In this document: positions 11,511 to 22,900 of the stretch, one piece after another | How the letters are laid out: every line of letters begins with the position of its first letter | Numbering within the stretch: position 1 is the first letter of the stretch | NCBI GenBank assembly: GCA_003956705.1 | Contig: QZCP01000723.1 | Span: forward strand, 145,564 to 209,563 | Direction of reading: 5' to 3' | From: Brevipalpus yothersi | Taxonomy: Eukaryota; Arthropoda; Arachnida; Trombidiformes; Tenuipalpidae | DNA: 64,000 nt | The notes under the pieces: model-generated | The model's database searches: none | Told to the model about the DNA's origin: nothing | Seen by the model: the letters and a program-made list of their open reading frames with translations, nothing else | Position numbers and translations under genes: made by a program

Positions 11511-13706
11511 CGGGTAGCTGAATCAGTGATGGTGAGAACACTTCAACACGAGAAGAGAAGAATCGAGAATCAGCTGAATAGTTGCGTTCATTGACCAACG
11601 AAGAGCTGACGTTCGTTAGAAGTCATATGAGATGGATTTCAATCTTCAAGAAGAATTCACTTGACTCACTCACGCATCTTATTTCGAACAAAAATTACGA
11701 AATATCAAGGATGTTCACCTAGTAAAGACTTGTGAAACTTATTATAAGCCATTTGAGACCAGGTCAGCATCAATCAACAAACTATCCAGTGGCAAAGAAA
11801 AGGACGAGTGGACTTTAAAGATGATCTCGATTTGATTGAGTTAGCTCATGAATAGTACAATTAACTTACCTCTCTATACAAAAAGTAGATAAAGTAGATA
11901 AATTTTCCTCATCTAAACCATGAGTAGCATGTGTTACGCACCAATCAGAAAATTAAACTAATTTCCGGTGAAAGTTTTCAGTTATCATGAGAAATCTTCT
12001 CTCTTACTTCACCATTGTAGGGTTTCCTTTACCTACCAACTATTTCTGTTAGTAGATTGATGATTGAATAATGTTATCCTCACCCTTTCCTATTTCTACA
12101 TAGAAATCACTACTCTGAGAAAAACCTTCCGTTGGCATGCTAATGATATATGTTGAATCATTATGTACCTTGATTGCTCCGGAATTTCACTCAGGAAACT
12201 TGCTTTGCTCCAGATCAATTTCGACATCCTATCTAAGATTCGGGGCACAAAATACGGCATGATTGCTCTCTACTGGGTCCACTTTTTCCAGTCTCTTCCA
12301 AATCGCAGAGATCCGGAATGAGCTAAAATTCCAACCCGTAGCCCTGTGGTGATCGGTACGAGAGCGAGAGTTCTATCACTCGAAATGGCCTCGGAACCTA
12401 ATTACTGGCCGAAAAACGGAAACGGAAATTACTCAGCCCAACTGGTATGAGAGAGAGAGAGAGGCAGGAATGAGGCAATGAAGCTCGGCTGGTGAGCGTT
12501 CAGAAATCAGCGGGATTGCTGAAACAGCCTGTGGACATGAGTTGATTCAATTCAATTTCAATCGAGAGACATGGTGAAGTAGCCTAAGAGAGGCCACTCT
12601 CTCTCTCTCTTCTCTTCTCTCTCATCTCTCTCGGCCTAGGACACACCACTGACTTGTTCAAAGGCTATCCATCTCTCTCTTTCCCCTCTTCTCGATCATT
12701 GGAAGATATATTCTCTCCACCTCTTCAGAAAAAAACGTGTGTAAGCTTACTTTATCATCTCTTGGATTCCAAGACTTGCTAATCGGAGAAGAAAAAGAAG
12801 AAGAAGAAAAAGTCCTCTCTCTTTCTCCTCTGGTCTGCCATGATGTGAGAACTGCGAATTCATCGTCGAGAGAGAGAGAGAGAGAGAGAGAGGATGAATA
12901 GATAGATTGATATTGCCGAAAAGTAAGAAAAAAAATTAACGCTTCCATGGGGCAAAGGCATGGCGAAAAAAACCGAAATATTCAAATGGTCGAGAGGTGG
13001 AGAAAGAGAGAGGTGCTCAAAACGCACTCTCTCTTTCTCTCCACCATCATGATGAATATATTCTGGGATGACCAAAAGAGAGAGAGAAGATGAAAGAAGA
13101 AAGGCCAAACCGGCCTTTTGGCCCGTCCCGAGGAGTGGCCGTTCGGCTACTTCATCTTTCTCTCTCTCTAGTTTCCATAGTTTTGTTCGAAAAGTCGCGC
13201 CACAAGAGTCCAGAGAGAGAGAAAGAAAGAGAGAAAGGGAGGGAAAAAAAGGACGAAGAGAGAGAAGAGAGAGAAGAGAGAGAAAAAGAGAGAGAGAATA
13301 AGTAACCTTGAGAGATGAGCAGTGTGTGTATGTGTGTGTGTTTAGTATAGTGGAAGCAGTTGAGCTTTTATCTTTCATCCAGCCTCGTAGCAATAGCAAG
13401 AGAGACTGTTTCCAACTTTAACTTTTGTAACTCTCACCATTTTTGTAATTCACATTTCATTTTATTTCCTGCTTCTCATGTTGAGATATATCAAATATTA
13501 TATATGTGTGAATGTGTAGAGTTGTGATGATTATTTTGAAATGTGCTCAGTAAATGAATATAAATATATCAGTTTGAATCAGTTCTCCTTAATCGGTGTC
13601 CATGTGGTCTGTGGAATGTGCTCTCTCTCTCTCCTCCTTCCCTTCACATACACACATACTTTGGGAATGTCAGCCGTTGGTCGTCTTGATGCCGATCATA
13701 GCCGAT
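11511..13706. other. Non-coding block with GC-richer purine/pyrimidine mosaic
   Basis: No protein gene. From about 12230 to 13320 the base composition rises in G+C and the strand switches repeatedly between GA-rich and CT-rich blocks (12594-12635, 12785-12835, 12868-12892, 13070-13090, 13210-13300). Open frames through it (for example 12860-13399 minus) are Ser/Leu or Arg/Glu biased and are rejected. Because the miR-279 precursors follow on the plus strand, this block could hold their promoter and primary transcript start; that is inference. Confidence 0.5.
12868..12892. repeat. (GA)n microsatellite
   Basis: A pure GA run of 25 nt inside the purine/pyrimidine mosaic. Confidence 0.9.
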
Positions 13707-13806
13707 CATGCTGGATGAGTGGGCCTCTAGTGCATGTGATTATAATCATACACATTCCTATGTGTATGTACCATTTTCATGACTAGATCCACACTCATCC
13801 AGAATG
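13707..13806 (+). ncRNA. mir-279: miR-279 precursor, copy 1
   Basis: The 3' arm at 13780-13801 carries the arthropod miR-279 mature sequence, with seed GACUAGAU followed by CCACACUCAUCCA. The 5' arm starting at 13711 (CTGGATGAGTG) pairs with its end (CACTCATCCAG). Pairing resumes through TCTAGT with ACTAGA and CATG with CATG, giving a stem of over 20 pairs with a long internal loop. In Drosophila the family restricts CO2-neuron formation and acts in border-cell JAK/STAT signalling; the target role here is inferred. The loop is about 40 nt, longer than that of copy 2. The recognition rests on recall of the family mature sequence, not on a database search. Confidence 0.9.
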
Positions 13807-14217
13807 GTTTTGAGCTTTTGAAGGCTAATAATTGGACCAATATTTTGTGGCGGGCTCAACGGCTGTTGGCTCCATTGTTGTTCAAATCCCTTTTCTCTCT
13901 CTCTTTCTCTTTCTCTTTGCCTCTCTCTTTCTTCCTCTCTTTCTTCTCTTTCTTCTTCTCTTTCTTTTCCTCTCTTGCCAACCGTCAAAACCATGCCTCA
14001 GGGCTCACTTGGTGCGCTTCTTTTCGGGCAACTTTTCAAATTCTTCTCCCTTTTTCCTGCTAATGGTCATCCATGTTTCGTTTGTAAGACAGATTGGAAT
14101 TTCCTTTGGAATTGGACGGTTTCATATGGGTAAACTGTATCTATCTTTCCCTCTCTCTCTCTCTCTCTCCAATGTTTGGCAAATGTGTTCATCATGATGC
14201 ATATTTATTTTCAACAT
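13807..14217 (+). other. Spacer between the two miR-279 hairpins
   Basis: About 410 nt with pyrimidine-rich runs at 13890-13975 and 14148-14170. The two hairpins have the same orientation and could be cut from one primary transcript. No third hairpin of this family is seen. Confidence 0.6.
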
Positions 14218-14291
14218 CATACTGGATGAGTGTGCTTCTGGTACGTGTGGCCAACAATTTATCATGACTAGATCCACACTCATCCAAAATG
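14218..14291 (+). ncRNA. mir-279: miR-279 precursor, copy 2
   Basis: The 3' arm at 14265-14286 is identical to copy 1 over all 22 mature positions. The 5' arm from 14221 (CTGGATGAGTGTG) pairs with the 3' end, and the loop is short. The 5' arm and loop differ from copy 1 while the mature arm is conserved. This is what selection on a microRNA duplicate would give and not what a recently copied repeat would give. Confidence 0.9.
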
Positions 14292-14999
14292 ATAAGACAT
14301 CGGCCTGTATGCATGATGAAAGTTCAACATTAAACAAAGACTCATCCCTCATGAGTTGAAAATAGCTCATTTCCTGTCGATAAGCGTTCATCATCAGTCC
14401 TGATCAAAAGTTTACCCCTTCTTCATCACTTTGATGGAGGATAAGTTCAACTCTTAAATTGTGCAGGCTAGTCTTTGAATGATTCACTTCCTTTGAATTC
14501 TAATGGATTTATCTGATTCCATTTCTAACCAGAGTATCATCTACAGACACGATTATAATGGTCCATATCTATAGAGATGTGCTTTTCAGATCATCAAATG
14601 GAATTCTTACGCCACTGAAACCTGATCAAATCGTCCCATGATGTTGTCATTAGCTAAGGATACGATCATGTACTTCTTGTGTTGTAGGCAACCAATTAAA
14701 GTGTTCGCTGCATGAGGTTCCCTCAGCGAAATTAATTTTCTCAATACTCTGTTTTGTCTGTAGATTTGCAAAGGAAAAAGAAGTTTTTTTCGAGAAGAAT
14801 ATTCTTGAATGATTCTATCGTGAAAAAATATCTAATAAGAGGCTCTTTCAAAAGCTTGAAATAGAAGATCACAGTGTCGGTAGCTGTGATTGGATGTATT
14901 TAGGTATTATTTTCAGATGGTGATAGATGAGTGGGAAAAAATGGTTAGGAAGATTGATAAATAGGTCAAAAATAGGTCAAGGTAATGTTGATGGAATAG
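14292..14999. other. Intergenic, nothing recognised
   Basis: AT-rich non-coding sequence after the second miR-279 hairpin; no homology or repeat recognised. Confidence 0.45.
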
Positions 15000-15125
15000 A
15001 GTTGTAAGAAGAATAGAGCGGACTACATTCTGGTGGACAGATGACATTCTGCGTTTCGAAAAGCCCAATATGGCCCTTAACTGTGCCAAGCTTATTCGAT
15101 GCTTGGCAAAAATAGCGTACAGTCG
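15000..15125 (-). pseudogene. Possible remnant of a lachesin/IgLON-like Ig exon
   Basis: The minus strand reads YFCQASNKLGTVKGHIGLFE followed by TQNVICPPEC. This resembles the end of the third Ig domain and the segment after it in lachesin-type cell adhesion proteins (Y.C.A.NKLG ... LFET ... CPP.C). Upstream in frame the expected D.G.Y segment is absent. There is no clear splice acceptor, no other Ig exon nearby, and no hydrophobic GPI-anchor tail before the stop, which follows about 20 residues later. I read it as an orphan exon fragment, but a genuine alternative exon of a distant gene is possible. Confidence 0.45.
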
Positions 15126-16642
15126 TAGTGAGTACCGCCAGATATTTACCCTTATAATTATCAACAATCTTATCTATTCTCAATTCCTGTTGATTTCTTG
15201 AGAGAGTTCCTAGGATCTGAGATGAAAATTGAATTGCCTGTTGAAAGTAACGTTAGTCCTCTTTCGGTGGCTTTGATCCATCGGACACTGTAACCACTCG
15301 CATGCGGCCGTTTCATAAATCAATTAAATACTTTTCCAAGACTCGCTACCTTTTCTTTACTATTGAGCGAAATTGTTGCCTCTTGCAGTCCATTCACCAG
15401 ATCAGTAGCCAGAAAAATAAAGGGCGAAAAATGACAAGATAAAACTTTTGCCTGCCACGATATGCCATGATCAAAACCTCCAAGGTTTCAAAATGAAAAT
15501 GAAAATTCCAACGTTTTTAATGTGAAAATATATTTTTAAAAATTTGAAAACTGCGCCATCTGATCAATGGCATGCATTTGGTTAAATTTCACAATTTTTC
15601 AAAGAAACAATTAATGGTCCGAATTTCATTAAAAAAAACAATATTAAAATGCTCTTCTCTAACAAGAGAGTAAGAGTCAGCTATTGAGCAACATCATTCA
15701 CGCCTCTACTGAATCAATTTAGTCATAAATCAGAGAAAATCAGACAACACTCAAAGTGATCAGGGAGGCTCGAAGTCGAACGTTGGTTGAGCACTGATGA
15801 ACACTCAGCAATTTGATTCCGAAAATCTCTGACCAAATGATATCTAGTGGAAGTTTTTACGGATAATCGATTAGATGTTCTATCAAAACTCTTATTTCGA
15901 AAGAACGATGGAAGCAAAATAAGGCCCCTGAATAGACAAGTTCTCATCTTTCATGAATCAATCGAAACTGAGCTCAACTGATGCCGGGAAACATAAGTTT
16001 CCACAATCTCTTTTGGCACCTATTTTTCGTGCTAACAATTTGTCAGTGAAATTAATTCTCCTTAATCACTTTCAATCTTTGTCCAGTTCAGATTGTGATT
16101 TGAGAAGTTGGTGAGATTTTTTTCCGAGAGAAAAAAGTTTCCTCATCATTTTACAGCATCTTCCTCTAGTCGCCACAATCGCCCATGTTGATGATATTGT
16201 TTCCTATGGAACAAGCGCCATTGGAACGAGATGATAAAGTCTATCAGATAAATTATTTCATCTGGATTCCTGATTCTGGTGTTTCATGATTCCATCAATT
16301 TTGTCCATTTCAAACTATAAGTTAAAGTTTACTTTATAAGCTCTCGTCATTATGATGTGACTTTTCAAGATTATCGACTGTATTGTGTTTTCGATTTGTG
16401 ATCAATGTTAGGGCCAGCAATAAGATGTAATCATTTGTGAGTAGTTTACAGATGTGAGCATCATCAAGCTCGGAAGATGGAAAAGATTAATACTGTAAGC
16501 CACAATGTAAATCATCTCAAATCTATGCCAGCATCAACATCATCATTTGTAATCATCATCTCAATCAATTCGAATCATTATCGTCATAAAATTAATCAGT
16601 GTCCATTTTTTGTGTGTCTAAGTTGATGGAATTTTATTTTCA
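15126..16642. other. Intergenic, upstream of RXYLT1
   Basis: No exon, RNA or repeat recognised; open frames such as 15723-15947 minus show no homology. The promoter of the gene at 16643 presumably lies at the right end. Confidence 0.5.
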
Positions 16643-17971
16643 ATGCTGACTCTCAAAAGATTAGCACTGATCGTGCTAATTGTGGCCATTGTTGATATAG
16701 TCTTTATGAGTTTTACTTTTTTCACCCAAATATTGCGAGAACCTTCCAAATCATTGCCGATCTCAAGACAAAAATCCGATAACTTCTCTGATACTCATGA
16801 TAATTATCGAAATGATCCAGAATGGATTGTCAATACGAATCATCTCTCTCCCAAGAATGAAAGATTAAAAGATGAATCAATCACTGCCAATCGGATTCTT
16901 CCAACGGTTGAAATCTGGTCTAAAGCTGCAATCGGTCACTATTTGTGGCAACATATTTTGAAAGGAAAATCCACCAAACAAACTCAATTCTATCACTATG
17001 GTTCGAAAAAGTTTCCTGATATGGAAATCAAATTTCGAAGTGGTCCATCGCTGATGCCACAATCTTTGGAGCGATTTTTGTCCAAAAATGTGGATGAGTT
17101 TGGTAGGAAACATCATTATCCAACCAACATTATCTTGGTTCTCAATGGTCGGTCTCAAGAAAAGATTGATTTTGCCAAAACATGGCTAAATTGTCTTAAA
17201 AAGCTGCACCAAACTGAATATGATGTCGCATTCAATAGTGGAGCTATCATTTTGGGTCATGAATTCTGTTTCAACTCTTGGATTAAGCCATACTTAGCCT
17301 CTAATGGAGGTCCTCTAAAGTTCTTGTTCGTCGTTTATGATTGGGCTGATGTGAATGATCAAGAGATATTCCAATGGCCTCTAGGAGTTGCAACATATCG
17401 TGATTTTCCAGCTTTCGATCCTAATCGCTTGAATTTCGATTTCCCTCGTCCATATGCATGCAATTTTCTTGGAACTGTTTATCCAAATTCTTCTAGAGAA
17501 GAATTATTAAGAGTAATCAACAAAACATCAGATGTCAAGTGTTACACTCGTCCTCGATTCAAATGGGAGCCTAGTGAAAGTAGGGAAACATTGAATCTTT
17601 ACATGCAAGCTCTTCGACTATCAGATCTTACTCTGAGCCCGATTGGCATGAATCATGAATGCTATCGTATTTATGAGGCATTGACTTTTGGTTCAGTGCC
17701 TGTCATTGAACACAACATCAATCATGTGCTAGGAAAGAAATCTCACTGTGATCAAAATAGTGCCTATCGACTGCTAAAACGATATGACGCTCCTTTTATT
17801 TACGTCCAAAATTGGACTACAGATTTGACCAGCATTCTCAGAAGAGAACTCGAATTATCACCTGAAGCTAAGGTTCAAAGACGAATCAAAGTTGTCAAGT
17901 GGTACACAGATTTTCAGGATAAATTGCGAGATCACCTCTTTTCTGTGATTTCTAATAAATTTCGTTTTTGA
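16643..17971 (+). CDS. RXYLT1: Ribitol-5-phosphate xylosyltransferase 1 (TMEM5)
   Basis: An intronless 442-residue frame, the usual length for the family. It is a type II Golgi enzyme that adds xylose to ribitol-5-phosphate on O-mannosyl glycans of alpha-dystroglycan, before B4GAT1 and LARGE build matriglycan. Residues about 7-29 form the signal anchor. Conserved blocks matching human RXYLT1 are WSKAAIGHYLWQHI (about 90-105), ILVLNGR, ILGHEFC, VYDWAD.ND..IFQWPLGVATYR.FP, RPYACNFLGT.Y.NSSR and SDLTLSPIGMN.ECYRIYEA..FGS.PV.E, then APFI...NW and a basic C-terminus. The last block is the exostosin-like nucleotide-sugar binding segment. The start is the first ATG, two codons ahead of a Lys-Arg and the membrane anchor. 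Confidence 0.93.
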   Translation: MLTLKRLALIVLIVAIVDIVFMSFTFFTQILREPSKSLPISRQKSDNFSDTHDNYRNDPEWIVNTNHLSPKNERLKDESITANRILPTVEIWSKAAIGHYLWQHILKGKSTKQTQFYHYGSKKFPDMEIKFRSGPSLMPQSLERFLSKNVDEFGRKHHYPTNIILVLNGRSQEKIDFAKTWLNCLKKLHQTEYDVAFNSGAIILGHEFCFNSWIKPYLASNGGPLKFLFVVYDWADVNDQEIFQWPLGVATYRDFPAFDPNRLNFDFPRPYACNFLGTVYPNSSREELLRVINKTSDVKCYTRPRFKWEPSESRETLNLYMQALRLSDLTLSPIGMNHECYRIYEALTFGSVPVIEHNINHVLGKKSHCDQNSAYRLLKRYDAPFIYVQNWTTDLTSILRRELELSPEAKVQRRIKVVKWYTDFQDKLRDHLFSVISNKFRF

Positions 17972-18571
17972 AATTTATCGACTAACGGTTCTAGTCACCA
18001 TTGATAGCTCATAATCAAAACTCCTGTTCAATTTTTGGACATTCCAAGCATTTACGGCTACTTTACTGTCAGAAGGAGCATATTTTCCTCTACCCTAATG
18101 AATTGTACACTTTGAATTCCTTTGGTTAACTTGGTTCTTTTCTAAAATTTTCTCTGATGTCACCCATTGCATCATAGACAGAGGATTTCTATGTAGGATT
18201 TCATTTCAATTTGCTCATCTTTTACTCCATATTTTGTATTTTGAATTAAACCTTTGACATTTTCCAAAAAGGAAAATTAAAGAATACGACTTGATTGTTT
18301 CCTGTGAATCATCCAGTATTTTGAGGATCATTCTAAATAAAAGCTTACAAAAACTTGTTAGAGAAGAGCGTTTGATCATTGTAGATGATAGAATTTTCGA
18401 AAATCCATTAAATGATATATGATAATGCATCAATTTTCTGATAATTCCTCCTCTGAAAATTGGGAGCTAGAGTTTAAGATCCTTATTCTCGATCAATTTC
18501 GATGCTCAATCCATAATTAATTAAACGAACATATTTTAGACTTGATTCTCTAATTGAACAGAGGAGGAGGA

Positions 18572-18573
<2 letters not shown>
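17972..18573. other. Intergenic between RXYLT1 and the ELMOD gene
   Basis: 3' flank of RXYLT1 and 5' flank of the ELMOD gene; AT-rich, nothing recognised until the purine repeat at 18574. Confidence 0.5.

Positions 18574-18650
<77 letters not shown>
18574..18650. repeat. (GA)n microsatellite upstream of the ELMOD gene
   Basis: A nearly pure GA run of 77 nt with one AAAG interruption, preceded by GAG triplets. It ends 60 nt before the first in-frame ATG of the ELMOD gene, so it lies in its promoter or 5' UTR. GA tracts of this kind can bind GAGA-type factors in arthropods; that function is speculative here. Confidence 0.95.
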
Positions 18651-18651
<1 letters not shown>

Positions 18652-18710
18652 AAGGTAGTCACGTGAGAAGTTGTTTTGGTTTGTCTTGTGGGTTGTTGTC
18701 AAGAACGACG

Positions 18711-19940
18711 ATGAACAAGACAAAATCAAGAGTCCTAATGCCGAGATTAGGTTTTTCAGTTTTAATTGACATTTTTTCACATGTAATTGATTCGGTAATA
18801 TATTTCTTTTGGTCTTGTTCAACATCATTGGTGAAATTTTTTCTCCGCAAATGTACCGGTCTTTGTGAACTTCAGCGAATATGTTACAAAACGGAAAAAG
18901 GTGCTCAACGCTCGCTGGCAGTTGAAAAGTGTATCAATTCATCTCGTCGAGAAGTTGTCACTCGAATACGAGAAAAATTAGATGAATTGGCACAAAATGT
19001 ACGATTTAACTCCACTAATACCAGTGAAGTTATCCAATCAGTGGAACATGCAGTCGCAGCAATATGTATTGAAAAAGCCATCAAACCATCGATACACCCA
19101 GAGTAAGTGTTTTGTTTTTTTCACACTCAACTTCCTCATACTAACAATTATCTTTACTCTCTGAAGTTTCATGATAGCTATGCGTATTTGTTTCCTCCAA
19201 ATATATGGCTACAAGAATCTTGTCCATGAGATTGAAAGTTTACGCTCAATTGTGTATGATTCAAGTGATCCTGAACATGAGAAGAAACTGAAATCTTTGT
19301 GGGAAAGCTTGAGCCCAGATAATCCTCTAAAGGAAAGAAAATCTCGACAATGGACTGAGATTGGATTTCAAGGTGATGATCCGATGACGGATTTCAGAGG
19401 AATGGGCTTACTGGGGCTGGAGAATCTTTTATTCCTATCTCGTAATCACAATAAAACCGCTAAATTGATCTTATTGCACTCTAGTCATCCATCGTATGGG
19501 TTCGTATTTTTTATGAGTTAATTCCAACCATTCTCTTTTCTTAAACTATAATTGTTGTAAATTTTTCTATTCCATAGATTTCCATTCGCTATCACCGGAA
19601 TAAATATTACTCATATTGCTTATAATCTTCTCAAAAGTGGGGAACTCAAAACACACTTCTTCAATTCCATATTTGGCACAACTTGTTTAGATGATTTCCA
19701 TAAAGTATATTGTGAGTATTCTGGGCATTCAAGTTGAAAAATAGAGTAAACTAATGTCAAATTCTCTTTCAAATTTTAGGCTATTTATTCTATATGTTTG
19801 ATCAATTATGGATGAGTGAGAAACCAAAAGATGTGATGGAATTCAGCCATATTCGTGAAAAATTTCTGGTTTCTGTGCGTGAAAAATTAGCAAAGTTTGA
19901 TACCATTTTGGTTTTCAATCCACCAGTTGAAGATGTTTAA
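18711..19940 (+). CDS. ELMO domain-containing protein (ELMOD1/2-like Arf/Arl2 GAP)
   Basis: Four exons, 18711-19102, 19167-19499, 19578-19711 and 19780-19940, give about 339 residues with consistent phases. ELMOD proteins stimulate GTP hydrolysis by Arl2 and some Arf GTPases. The N-terminus matches ELMOD1 in having a hydrophobic stretch, then LRKCTGLCELQRICY. A linker follows with LLQI.GY.NL and YDSSDPEHE. The GAP core is WTEIGFQGDDP..DFRGMG starting at Trp193, with the likely catalytic Arg208. After it come FPFAITGINITHIAYNLL, HKVYCYLFYMFDQLW and DVMEFSHIREKF. The first in-frame ATG is at 18711; a second at 18738 would keep the hydrophobic segment, so the exact start is open. The frame upstream to 18663 has no ATG. 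Confidence 0.93.
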
Positions 19941-22900
19941 CTCAATTAAAAGAATTTCCATTACTTTTTTTATTCTATTCTATATTCGACTTTTAGAATA
20001 GTAGAGTAGAATTTGAGATCGTTCTACTCCTTCATGCAGCAAATCTGTCTCATTTGGGTATTTTCAGTAGTTTTCATCGGAGAAGCTTTCATTTACCCAC
20101 TCTCGACAGTAATTCATAAATTAAACTTCCTTAAAGGTATATGTTCTATTCGAAACTACCAGATAGGGAAAATCTCATGCCCCTCACTTGATCTTCTCAA
20201 ACTTTAAACAATGGATTGCTTGAGGACCCTTCTTCCAACTTCAAGTCAATGCTTTTCATTCAGATGGCCTAACTCTGCCTTAATATTTTGTTTATAAAAT
20301 CTAATATAGGTGCCAAAAAAATCATTCGAACAAGAAGAGACTCGTCGAGTGAAAGTCATATTTGCCCATAGCTAAAGTTCATTTAAGTGAACCAAAGAAG
20401 TGTCTTACAAATAGGATCTAAAAATAGTGTAATTAGTATCCATCTAATAACCGTCAAGGAAAACAGCGAACTCTTCTTTGGGAAGGGCTGGATTTTGTTC
20501 AAATTTTAGGGTTGTTTTTGGGTTGATGAGAATTTTGGTCTATTTCGCCAAAACAATATCTCTTCGTATTTTTGATGCAATATCGATTCATCCCTCTTCA
20601 CTGCTGATACTTACATAATAGCTTTATCACCAGCTAATGAATAAATAATGAACGCTGTCATTTCCTCTCCATACGGAGATTGAACTTAGAATTTCAATCA
20701 GCTCCGATTCCAGGGAATCATCAGTTTCCCACACCCTGAGAAATGTTTGTTGTAAAGATTTTCGATGATTGAAGAAGGATGTGGAGCATGGATGAGGAAA
20801 CTCTTCCGTGCGGGAGTTTTTATTGTTTTGAGGAACTCAGAATCACATAGAAATTTGAAATAAAATTTCATGAGAATTAACAGCTAACGAAAACACTCGA
20901 TAGTCTGGCTGAGAGGTCGGATTCCTAGATAGGATATTGCCCAATAGTTCATGTTATTTCTATCGAGAACAATCGATCTCGGTTGAATTTTCAAGACTTG
21001 AAAATGAATGTTGAAAATTTGATTGGATAAAGCGTTATAAAATCTGAGCTTTATTGCCAAAAACCCCATTTCTGTTTTCACCCCATTATTATGATTATTT
21101 AAAGAATTTTTCAGCTTATTTTCTCTCGTATGGAGACTTTACACACAATTTCTCGTTGGAAAGTATTTGAATATTTTTGGAGACACCGATTGAATCTGGT
21201 ACTGAGGTGCATCATGAGCGTCTATATTGGCTTTTGCGTTTCTAATGCAATTCCATTCAACTCTCACTTCGATACCATTTGAAATAATTTTTGGATGAAA
21301 TCTAACGATTTTCGTTCGATAGTTACTCGATTTATGCTCTTGATTTTTCTATCATGTAATTCATTAGCTGTAGAATATCAATTACTATTGATTCGTCGTT
21401 CAAACTGACAGCTCGACCAACTCTTCAACCACTTAATGGACTATCAAATATTCTGAAAAACTTTTAGCTTTTCTACCAAAAATCTAAAGCATCCGTAAAT
21501 ATCTTATCCAAATTTATAGAGTATAATTTTTCCAAGAACTAAGTTTATCTCTTGAAACAGTTTCACGCAAACACACATGCATACTCACCCCATACGAAGT
21601 AGCTTCAATATACCTGCACCTCGAAAAGCCTTCGCCAAAAAAACAAATAACCCAACCCGAAAAGAGTGAATGGCCTACTTATCACTTCCCACTACTTCCT
21701 CTCGTCAATCATTGGCAATGACTGAATTTATAATAGTAATGATATCATGAGCATTAATTTTCCATGAAACGTGATATCAAGTGACTTTTTTCCCTCCCTC
21801 TCTCACTTTTCTCCTATTCTCACCCTAACGTCCATGATAACGTCCACAGAACTGATGATGATGATGATGATGTAATTTTATTCCCAACAACCAATTCCAC
21901 TGAGTCAACACACACATACATAATGATACCAGATTCTCTATTTCTCCTTGGCTTGGACCCGAAAAAAAGAAAAAATTTTTTAATGTCAGGAACATGTTGA
22001 AAGAGAGAGATGTTGGCATTACATGTACATGTATGATGATAACCCGGGAAGCTGTGCGTATGCTTGACGAGGAGCTTCTTGCAGAAGAAGAAGAAGAGTT
22101 TGCTCTGTGTTATCAAATGTGAATGTAAATGTTCATCATCATCATGTTCATGATTCTGTGATTCAGTATGTAAACAACATCTTCTTTTCATTTGTGTGTG
22201 ATTCTTCTCTCATCTCTTTATTCTTCTTCCTTGACCTTTTTCATTGTGTTCATGGACCATTCATCTGATGATACAGAGTATATTTTAGTGTCATAGAAGC
22301 ATTTTTTCGTGTGTTCAATAGATTATATGCTTCAAATCATTCATTCACAATGATCTTATTCGGATTCACACTTCTTCACCACTATCTTAACGGATTGTCA
22401 AGTGTTGCCTTTCGATGATCACAACATCAACAATAATAAACAATAATAGTTGTGATCATTTGTGTGTGTGTTTGTGCTTTGAATTATTAGCACAAGATGA
22501 GCCATTATTTGTTTAGATATTCATACTGGTCTCATTGAGAAAATTCATCCTTTTGGTTAGCTGAATTGGTTGACGAAAACAGCCAATTTTTTTCCCATCC
22601 AGTGTTGAAAAGGTGTTGGATGGTCATTTTACCACTCATTTCATCTCATTAATTGTTAGGTAAGACCGAAACATCGATTTTTTTCTCCACCGATGACTTG
22701 CGCCCAATCAGCTCAAGTAGCCATCGGTGTTTGATATATGTTCGTACAAATTCATGCTAATGAATCGAAAATAGTCGATAGTCAATCGATTGGTCATTCA
22801 CTCAACATTTTCCTCTTCCTCTTACAGACTGCTAATTTTCCCATTTCTCTCGATCTGTATGAGACGCATCAATTGGCCAAGCGAATGGGAATGACATTTC

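Noticed and set aside
12333..12341. AACCCGTAG, the start of miR-100
   Set aside because: Sequence after the first nine bases differs and no hairpin is formed.
12860..13399. 179-codon minus-strand frame and overlapping plus-strand frames
   Set aside because: Composition follows the purine/pyrimidine tracts; no conserved domain and no splice partners.
13707..14291. Two short elements with terminal inverted repeats, at first read as MITE-like transposons
   Set aside because: The conserved 3' arm is the miR-279 mature sequence, the loops have diverged, and no target-site duplication is seen; microRNA precursors explain the pattern better.
18663..18710. Upstream extension of the ELMOD frame as the protein start
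   Set aside because: It begins with GTG and has no ATG; the first eukaryotic start in frame is at 18711.
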